A DNA stretch of 6,693 bases, taken from assembly GCA_938030835.1 (NCBI GenBank), contig CALHID010000250.1, positions 1 to 6,693 of the forward strand, written 5' to 3'. Both the position numbers and the translations under genes were made by a program. This stretch comes from an uncultured Actinomyces sp. (GTDB lineage: Bacteria > Actinomycetota > Actinomycetes > Actinomycetales > Actinomycetaceae). This document shows positions 1 to 5,149 of the stretch, piece after piece. Under the pieces are notes generated by a model, which saw only the letters and a list, made by a program, of their open reading frames with translations, searched no databases and had not been told where the DNA came from. The stretch's first letter is position 1, and every line of letters begins with the position of its first letter.

Positions 1-1474
1 CCCACATCGCTACCATTCCGGCCCCTGCGCCTCGCGTCGACAGAGGAGATGCGCCAGGTTGCTGAACGGGGTAGACCCAGCGGCTCCCGATAATGGTCGC
101 GATTCCTGATGAGGCCGTCAGGAAGAGAATGCACAAGCACAGTGTGTAGACGATATCAAGCACGCTCTTGCCCATAATGACGCATGCCGCGCCGGAGGCA
201 ACGAGGATAACCGGGGCAACAATAGCTAGGGATCCCAAGATGCGGCCTAAGCGGTCCTCGCGTCCGGTCATTCCGGCAGCAATCGGCACCCATGCAGCTG
301 TTGAGTCATATTGCATATTTGCACCGATATTTGCGCCGATGACGATCGGAGCAAAGTACAGGAAAAAGTCGAAAGTGAAAGGCATGAATTCACGCACTTC
401 ACTGTCAATCATGTGGTCCATGAGAACGGCCATCGCCGGGAAGAGGATCGTCGAGCCCAAGGACACCGACAGTCGAGAATCGTGAAGCCAGTAGTACGCC
501 GTCTTCGTCGCCATCGCAGCCGAGCGGCCTGAAAGCCCAAGCGCCTGCCAGCGTTGAACGCGCTTGAGTCCTGCTGAACGCGAATCCGAGCGCTGCTTTG
601 CTAATTCAGCCTTAGCGCGTGCCTCATCAACGTAATAGCGGCCAGCATCAATCGCCTCACGCGCTTTGGCAGAAACGCGGTTTGCATTACCGTACATCGA
701 CGGCTTTAACACGCGGATCCAGAGGACCCAACCTAGGGCGATAGTCGCAAGACCGATTGCACAGCGAATTCCCGCAAGGAGGTAGTCTCCTTGCCTCAAG
801 GACTCAAGTACCCCGAAAAAGGCGCCAAAAGGTGTGGTGTAGACCTTGGAAGCGAAGGCACGAACTGCGTCGTAGGAAAAATTGCGAATAAGAAACTGCG
901 TCCAGATTCCCATCGGCGCGAAAACTGCAACGAAAATCATCGAACCGACAAAAGACGCAAAATTCTTGCGCTCTGAGTTTTTCAAAACTTGGTTTCCTGC
1001 CCACGTCGTCACGGACTTTGCCCAAATGACAGCAGTGAGGAGGCTAAGAATAGCAGCACAGGTTGCGCCAAGTGAGAGCAGTAATTCACCGCGAGTTAAG
1101 AAAAACCAGGCGGGTAAAAGGAAGAGGAGCAATGAAAAAATCCCGCCAATTCCAAGCGCTGACGCTGCAACAAGAGCAAAGGCAAGCTTGGGTGAGGGCG
1201 CAATGAAAGGGGAGAGGCGGCGTGGTTCCAGGGTGTTATCTATCGTCGAGAACAACAATGGCAGAATCAGCCACCCGAGGAAAACCAAGGGCCCGATGAG
1301 CATGATGAACTCCGGCGGGATAGATTCGCTTAAAGCCCCGACGCCAACGTACAGAGCACCGACCAATCCCAAACCATAAAGAAGTGCTATGAGTGACAGG
1401 ATCAGGACGACGACTTGTTTGCACATCACGTTCCACATGATGCGCAGCTTCAAACGAATCAGTTGGCCAACCAT
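1..1474 (-). CDS. ABC transporter permease, multi-spanning, 3' end beyond window
   Basis: The minus strand is open from an ATG at 1474-1472 to the window edge, giving at least 491 residues with no stop; the C-terminus is missing. The start VGQLIRLKLR is basic. Hydrophobic segments then lie near residues 21-46, 56-76, 98-125, 131-151, 174-195, 232-254, 340-352, 366-385, 411-433 and 438-463. A highly charged loop at about 264-325, rich in Ala, Arg, Lys and Glu, is probably cytoplasmic. A GAAGGG ribosome binding site (complement of 1480-1485) lies 5 bases before the ATG. The start lies inside the upstream ATPase gene (16-base overlap), which argues for translational coupling and a shared transporter complex in the cytoplasmic membrane. 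The segment around residues 389-411, ending in GREDRLGR, resembles large actinobacterial ABC permeases as I remember them. Direction is probably export, since no binding protein is encoded here; the substrate is unknown. Confidence 0.85.
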   Translation of the reverse strand, partial: MVGQLIRLKLRIMWNVMCKQVVVLILSLIALLYGLGLVGALYVGVGALSESIPPEFIMLIGPLVFLGWLILPLLFSTIDNTLEPRRLSPFIAPSPKLAFALVAASALGIGGIFSLLLFLLPAWFFLTRGELLLSLGATCAAILSLLTAVIWAKSVTTWAGNQVLKNSERKNFASFVGSMIFVAVFAPMGIWTQFLIRNFSYDAVRAFASKVYTTPFGAFFGVLESLRQGDYLLAGIRCAIGLATIALGWVLWIRVLKPSMYGNANRVSAKAREAIDAGRYYVDEARAKAELAKQRSDSRSAGLKRVQRWQALGLSGRSAAMATKTAYYWLHDSRLSVSLGSTILFPAMAVLMDHMIDSEVREFMPFTFDFFLYFAPIVIGANIGANMQYDSTAAWVPIAAGMTGREDRLGRILGSLAIVAPVILVASGAACVIMGKSVLDIVYTLCLCILFLTASSGIATIIGSRWVYPVQQPGASPLSTRGAGAGMVAMW

Positions 1475-2553
1475 GACAGCCCTTCGCTCGTGTGCAAGCC
1501 GCCCACCAACTGGGCAAAACGCTCGTCCAAGGACATGTCGCCCGCCACTTCTGCAGTCGTTCCAGAAGCCAAAACCTGTCCGTGATTAATCACAGCAACG
1601 TGGGTGCACAGCTGCTGGACGGTCGCCATGACGTGACTGGACAAAATGACCGTTCCGCCCCGGTGAGTGAAATCGATGAGGATCTGGCGGATATTCGCTG
1701 CCGAAACCGGGTCAACCGCCTCGAAAGGCTCATCGAGGACCAAGACCGAGGGAGCATGGATGAGGGCCGCAGCAAGGGAGATTTTCTTCGTCATACCCGC
1801 CGAGTAGTCGGAGATGAGCTTCTTACCTGCATCCACCAGGTCCAAAGTCGCTAGCAGCTGCCGCGCACGCTCGCGAGCAGTTTCGCGAGGTAAACCGCGC
1901 AGCATTCCGACGTGAACTAAGAAATCAGGGCCGGAAAGGCGATCAAGTAGACGCATTCCATCGGGCATGACGCCAAGCTGTGCGCGGGCAGCAAGATTAT
2001 CGGCCCACACATCGATTCCATTGACGAAAGCAGTTCCAGAATCCGGGGTCAACAAACCGGTCGCCATATTGAGGGTCGTGGACTTGCCTGCACCATTAGG
2101 ACCGACGAAGCCGTAGAAGGATCCCTTGGGAATGTCCAAGTTGAGGTTTGCCACCGCAACCAAGTTTCCGAAGATCTTCACGAGGCCGCGCATCGCGAGT
2201 GCGCATTCGCCGGGTTCCCCGAGACGCTGCGTGGGCATGAAGGCAGGGAATGTGGCTGCGGGAGGTTGTTGAGCCGCTGAACCCGTTTGGAACTGTTGAG
2301 CGATAGCAGGGCCTGGTTGGAACTGTTGAGGATTCGCGGGGGCTTGTTGGAAACCGGGGGCTTGCTGGTATTGCTGCGCAATGAAAGCCGTTTGCCCGTA
2401 CTGCTGTCCAGGTTCAGGTGGCGGAGGGACAATCGAGCGCCTCTTTGGCTGCGACTGCTGCGGCTGTGCAGGAGTCACTGCAGGCTGCCCCGGCTGGAAA
2501 AGCTGCCCGGGAGGCGGGACTGGAGGAGTCGGAGGGAGTGGGGGTTGAGACAT
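1459..2553 (-). CDS. ABC transporter ATP-binding protein with Pro/Gln-rich N-terminus
   Basis: This is a 364-residue cytoplasmic ATPase that should power the permease encoded by the next, overlapping gene. Residues 1 to about 110 are low-complexity, rich in Pro, Gln and Ala with QQFQ/QQYQ units. The ABC domain follows from about 117 to 350. It has Walker A GPNGAGKS at 151-158, a signature reading YSAGM at 250-254 instead of LSGGQ, Walker B LVLDEP with Asp274 and Glu275, D-loop EAVD at 278-281, and the switch histidine in SSHVM at His307. The Q-loop glutamine is not evident: the expected place reads VMPDG (195-199). Walker A, Walker B and the switch histidine are intact, so ATP hydrolysis is expected. 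The ATG start is supported by a strong AGGAAGGA 9 bases upstream. The domain alone would be of normal length; the N-terminal extension accounts for the extra size. Transported substrate unknown. Confidence 0.93.
   Translation of the reverse strand: MSQPPLPPTPPVPPPGQLFQPGQPAVTPAQPQQSQPKRRSIVPPPPEPGQQYGQTAFIAQQYQQAPGFQQAPANPQQFQPGPAIAQQFQTGSAAQQPPAATFPAFMPTQRLGEPGECALAMRGLVKIFGNLVAVANLNLDIPKGSFYGFVGPNGAGKSTTLNMATGLLTPDSGTAFVNGIDVWADNLAARAQLGVMPDGMRLLDRLSGPDFLVHVGMLRGLPRETARERARQLLATLDLVDAGKKLISDYSAGMTKKISLAAALIHAPSVLVLDEPFEAVDPVSAANIRQILIDFTHRGGTVILSSHVMATVQQLCTHVAVINHGQVLASGTTAEVAGDMSLDERFAQLVGGLHTSEGLSWLAN
2287..2330. repeat. 14-bp direct repeat inside the Gln-rich coding segment
   Basis: TTGGAACTGTTGAG occurs at 2287-2300 and again at 2317-2330, a 30-base period. 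On the coding (minus) strand this gives a 10-residue repeat, PQQFQPG then AQQFQTG (residues 75-81 and 85-91 of the ATPase). It suggests that the Pro/Gln-rich tail grew by internal duplication and may vary in length between strains. Confidence 0.7.
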
Positions 2554-2562
2554 CGTCGATAT

Positions 2563-2570
2563 TCCTTCCT
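2563..2570 (-). promoter_or_regulatory. Ribosome binding site of the ABC ATPase gene
   Basis: The minus strand reads AGGAAGGA, 9 bases before the ATG at 2553-2551. This strong purine-rich site settles the start of the ATPase and so confirms that the Pro/Gln-rich N-terminus is translated. Confidence 0.8.
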
Positions 2571-2676
2571 GAAATGTCCTAATGAGTCCAGATTAGTCGG
2601 TGTGGGCTTGTCGAGTCGAAGCTTCTCACGCGAGGGGTTATGAGGGGAGAAACACCACATATCTCGTGTGAAAACC

Positions 2677-2762
2677 GCAAACTCAGCTGTGGGTTTGCTG
2701 ACGATTTTCGGGAGTGATTCTGGGATATTCGAAAATCGTACTTTTGTATCCTTTGAGTTTGC
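2677..2762. repeat. Three GTTTGC-type motifs in both orientations
   Basis: GCAAACTCA at 2677-2685 is the exact reverse complement of TGAGTTTGC at 2754-2762, a 9-bp match. Between them GGTTTGCTG at 2692-2700 carries the same core, and GTTTGCT is shared by the second and third copies. The first two copies can also pair as a short hairpin (2677-2684 with 2691-2698, including one G-T pair). Spacing and position between divergent genes fit regulator binding sites, but no known regulator is recognised. Confidence 0.4.
2701..2739. promoter_or_regulatory. Perfect 10-bp inverted repeat, possible operator
   Basis: ACGATTTTCG at 2701-2710 is matched exactly by CGAAAATCGT at 2730-2739, with 19 bases between the arms. 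The arm centres are 29 bp apart, so a dimeric regulator could bind both arms on roughly the same face of the helix. The repeat lies between the GTTTGC-type motifs and just upstream of the possible -10 box of the nuclease gene. It has no run of T after it and is not a terminator. The regulator is unknown. Confidence 0.5.
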
Positions 2763-2852
2763 TACTCTTTTGAGTGATTGAGGCTACAGCTCGGAGGGTG
2801 CTCCAGCTGGCCCCGGGTGCCGCGACTGCCGTGGCGCCCGTGCATTTTGATC

Positions 2853-5057
2853 GTGCACCTTGAGAGGCTGCGTGCGAAGAAGCGAACAGTGATCGGTTCT
2901 CTGGCAGTCTTTTCCCTTTTTGGAATGCCGCTAGCTGCCTACGCGGATCCCAGCGAAGACCCGACATCGGGAAGCGAAACTCAGGCCTCGACGCCCACCC
3001 CCAGCGTCGAGGCCTCGGCACATGTTAGGCAGACGCGCGCGGTGAGTGCGCTGGTATCGATTCCGGATATCCAAACCCCAGGTGATGGAGATGACTCTCA
3101 TCTGATTAATCAAACCGTTGAAACCAAAGGCGTTGTGACCGCGGCCTATCCCAAGGGAGAGAACGCAAACCTTAAAGGCCTCGAGGGCTTCACCATCCAA
3201 ACCCCCGGAACGGGCGGAACCTGGGATCCTACGCGAAGCACCTCCGATGGCCTCTTCGTCTTCATGGGGAAATCTTCTAAGACGATGCCTTCCATTGGTG
3301 AGTGCGTTGTCGTCAAAGGCAAGGTTGATGAATATGCGGGTGTGAAGAATGCAACCGCCTCAACTCAGAGTCTGACCCAATTGGTCCCGCAAAGTATTAC
3401 TGCAGCCACTGATTGTGATCCCGTTAAACCCACTGAACTGAGCGGTGTGCCGACGCAAAAGCAGATGGAAGCGCTTGAATCCATGCTGGTTCTGCCCAAG
3501 GACACCTGGACAATTACGGATAACTACAAGACGAACCGCTTCGGGACGCTCTCGCTGACCCCCGGAACCGAGGTTTTGCGAACCGCCACCGACGTTGTTG
3601 CCCCCGGCTCCGCTGCTCGAGCCTACGAGGCCGAAAACGCCGCTAAAACGATTGATCTGGACGACGCCTCGACCACAGACCTGACGAATTTCAAGCAGAA
3701 CGGGTACAAAGAGCGCTACGCCTACTTGGCCAATGGAGCACCTGCGCGCGTGGGCCACCACGTCACCTTCACGAAACCCGTTGTTTTGGAATCGCGCTTT
3801 GGAAGTTTCGTTTTCCAGCCCACGCAGATGACTGCTGGTTACCCCGATCGCTCTCCGGTCAGCATCACGGGGGAGCGTCCAGCTGCTCCAACAGTGAGCG
3901 GTGATACCAAGGTTGCAACCTTCAACGTCCTCAACTACTTCTCTGATCTGGGTGAAAACGAACCCGGATGCAAGGGATACGAGGACCGCGACCACAAGTA
4001 CGTGACCGATAAGGACTGCAAGCTCCGCGGTGCCTGGTCTTCGCAAGCTTTCGCGAACCAGCAGACCAAGATCGTTCAGGCAATTAACACGATCGATGCC
4101 GACGTTGTGGCATTGGAAGAAATCGAAAACCCCGTCGCATCGGGTGTCAGCAGCGACCGTGATGGTGCGCTCAAGACCCTAGTCAATGCACTCAACGCAG
4201 CTGCTGGATCCGAGGTCTGGGCCTATGTCCCCAGCCCTTCAACCGTTCCTGCGAACGAAGATGTCATCCGTATTGCCTTCATCTACAAGAAGGCAAGGAT
4301 TACCCCGGTTGGTGACTCAGTCATTTTTGATGACCCCGCATACACGGGCCTTGCTCGCCAGCCGCTTGCTCAAGAATTTAAGCCGATCACCGATGCAAAT
4401 CACGAGGGCAAGAATTTCGTCGTTATTGCCAACCACTTTAAGTCGAAGGGGTCCGTGCCAAAGAACTTGTCTGGTGCAGAAGCTTCCGCAAATACTGACA
4501 ATGGTGACGGGCAGGGTAACTCCAATGGAGTTCGCGTGAAGCAGGCCCGAGCACTTGCCACTTTTGCTCAGCGTTTCAATGGAACCCCGACCGTGCTTGT
4601 CGGTGACTTCAACGCCTATTCCAAAGAAGATCCGCTGAAGGTTCTCACCGATGCTGGATGGACCCACGAATCAGGTCACGGCGACTCTTCCTATGTCTAT
4701 GGTGGTCGCTCCGGATCGATGGACCACGTCTTTGCAAACTCTGCAGCACACCCGCTGATCACCGAGGTGAAGTCTTGGGCCGTGAACGCACAAGAGAGCA
4801 TTGCCTTCGAGTACTCGCGTGCCAACTACAACGCTTACTTGGCTTTCGAGGCCGATAACCCCTTCCGCGCCTCGGACCACAATCCTGAAATCATCGGTTT
4901 GAATCTCATCACTCCGATCAACAACCCAAGTGTTGCACCGACCAGCGAGCCTTCGGGGCAGGCCTCCACCTCCCCGAGCGCGCCCACGCAACCCACCCCG
5001 CAATCTGCAGCAACTCCACTTTGGCCTCGACCGGCGTCATGGGAAGCATCCCGCTGA
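2853..5057 (+). CDS. ExeM/NucH-type extracellular nuclease, wall anchor out of frame
   Basis: Secreted nuclease of the endonuclease/exonuclease/phosphatase (EEP) superfamily, expected to cut extracellular DNA or RNA with a divalent metal. Read from the GTG at 2853 it has 734 residues. Residues 1-31 form a signal peptide with a basic LRAKKR stretch, a hydrophobic core, and probable cleavage after AYA. An OB-fold-like domain (about 68-180) resembles that of YhcR/ExeM nucleases. The EEP domain (about 354-685) has TFNVLNYF (Asn358), LEEIEN (Glu423), NHFKSKG (Asn527, His528), GDFNAY (Asp585, Asn587), MDH (Asp624, His625) and SDHNP (Asp675, His676), so the catalytic set looks complete. Four cysteines (151, 188, 373, 389) could form disulfides. 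A Pro/Ser/Thr-rich linker (about 689-722) should lead to a wall anchor, but the frame stops 12 residues later at 5057. The start is uncertain: the frame opens at 2778 (TTG), and no candidate has a good ribosome binding site. GTG 2853 gives the best signal peptide. Confidence 0.9.
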   Translation: MHLERLRAKKRTVIGSLAVFSLFGMPLAAYADPSEDPTSGSETQASTPTPSVEASAHVRQTRAVSALVSIPDIQTPGDGDDSHLINQTVETKGVVTAAYPKGENANLKGLEGFTIQTPGTGGTWDPTRSTSDGLFVFMGKSSKTMPSIGECVVVKGKVDEYAGVKNATASTQSLTQLVPQSITAATDCDPVKPTELSGVPTQKQMEALESMLVLPKDTWTITDNYKTNRFGTLSLTPGTEVLRTATDVVAPGSAARAYEAENAAKTIDLDDASTTDLTNFKQNGYKERYAYLANGAPARVGHHVTFTKPVVLESRFGSFVFQPTQMTAGYPDRSPVSITGERPAAPTVSGDTKVATFNVLNYFSDLGENEPGCKGYEDRDHKYVTDKDCKLRGAWSSQAFANQQTKIVQAINTIDADVVALEEIENPVASGVSSDRDGALKTLVNALNAAAGSEVWAYVPSPSTVPANEDVIRIAFIYKKARITPVGDSVIFDDPAYTGLARQPLAQEFKPITDANHEGKNFVVIANHFKSKGSVPKNLSGAEASANTDNGDGQGNSNGVRVKQARALATFAQRFNGTPTVLVGDFNAYSKEDPLKVLTDAGWTHESGHGDSSYVYGGRSGSMDHVFANSAAHPLITEVKSWAVNAQESIAFEYSRANYNAYLAFEADNPFRASDHNPEIIGLNLITPINNPSVAPTSEPSGQASTSPSAPTQPTPQSAATPLWPRPASWEASR

Positions 5058-5116
5058 TTGCGGGAGCCTTGGCCCTGGCGGCAATCGGTTGCGCGCTGCG
5101 CCGCAAGACCCTCTGA
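5018..5116 (+). pseudogene. Out-of-frame LASTG sorting signal of the nuclease
   Basis: This is the apparent true C-terminus of the nuclease, displaced from its frame (an offset of -1, or one missing base). It reads T-LASTG, then a hydrophobic stretch from VMGSIPLIAGAL through AAIGCAL, then RRKTL and a stop at 5114-5116. That is the three-part pattern of a sortase substrate: motif, membrane segment, basic tail. LAxTG is the motif known for class E sortases of actinobacteria. The frame is open from 4889, and the nuclease frame stays Pro/Ser/Thr-rich up to about 5018, so the shift lies near 5003-5020. One extra base there would give a 754-residue wall-anchored enzyme from GTG 2853. Whether the shift is a real mutation or a sequencing error cannot be told. 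Confidence 0.8.
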
Positions 5117-5133
5117 CCCTCACCAACCATCAC

Positions 5134-5140
5134 GAGAGGA
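5134..5140 (+). promoter_or_regulatory. Ribosome binding site of the 5'-nucleotidase gene
   Basis: GAGAGGA lies 9 bases before the ATG at 5150. The gap from the end of the nuclease sorting signal (5116) to this ATG is only 33 bases, with no terminator-like hairpin, which supports a shared transcript for the two genes. Confidence 0.75.
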
Positions 5141-5149
5141 ACACACAAT

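Larger units (their letters stand above)
2554..2852. other. Divergent intergenic region between transporter operon and nuclease gene
   Basis: About 300 bases separate the leftward ABC operon from the rightward nuclease gene, so both promoters should lie here. I found no pair of -35 and -10 boxes that is convincing on either strand. On the plus strand TACTCT (2763-2768) could be a -10 box; on the minus strand TAATCT (complement of 2591-2596) could be one; neither has a good -35 box at normal spacing. The region contains a perfect 10-bp inverted repeat and three GTTTGC-type motifs, listed separately. A short CTAAT/ATTAG inverted repeat (2579-2583 and 2592-2596) is probably chance. A GGAGGG sequence at 2793-2798 resembles a ribosome binding site but has no usual start codon in the nuclease frame at normal distance. 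Confidence 0.6.

Noticed and set aside
168..1379. Several plus-strand open frames of 61 to 165 codons
   Set aside because: All lie opposite the permease, whose minus-strand frame is open throughout and strongly hydrophobic; their own translations are Arg/Lys-rich and lack domain features.
2803..2810. CCAGCTGG palindrome upstream of the nuclease
   Set aside because: An isolated 8-bp palindrome is expected by chance and does not extend to either side.
2840..2858. GTGCA/TGCAC hairpin around candidate nuclease starts
   Set aside because: The stem is only 5 bp with a 9-base loop, too weak to call a regulatory structure.
3360..4046. Open frame of 228 codons on the minus strand
   Set aside because: It lies entirely opposite the well-supported nuclease gene, has no recognisable domain, and its composition is that of an antisense shadow.
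5013..5025. Programmed -1 ribosomal frameshift site joining the nuclease to its anchor
   Set aside because: The bases around the join do not form a standard slippery heptamer and no obvious downstream hairpin was seen, so an indel is the simpler explanation.
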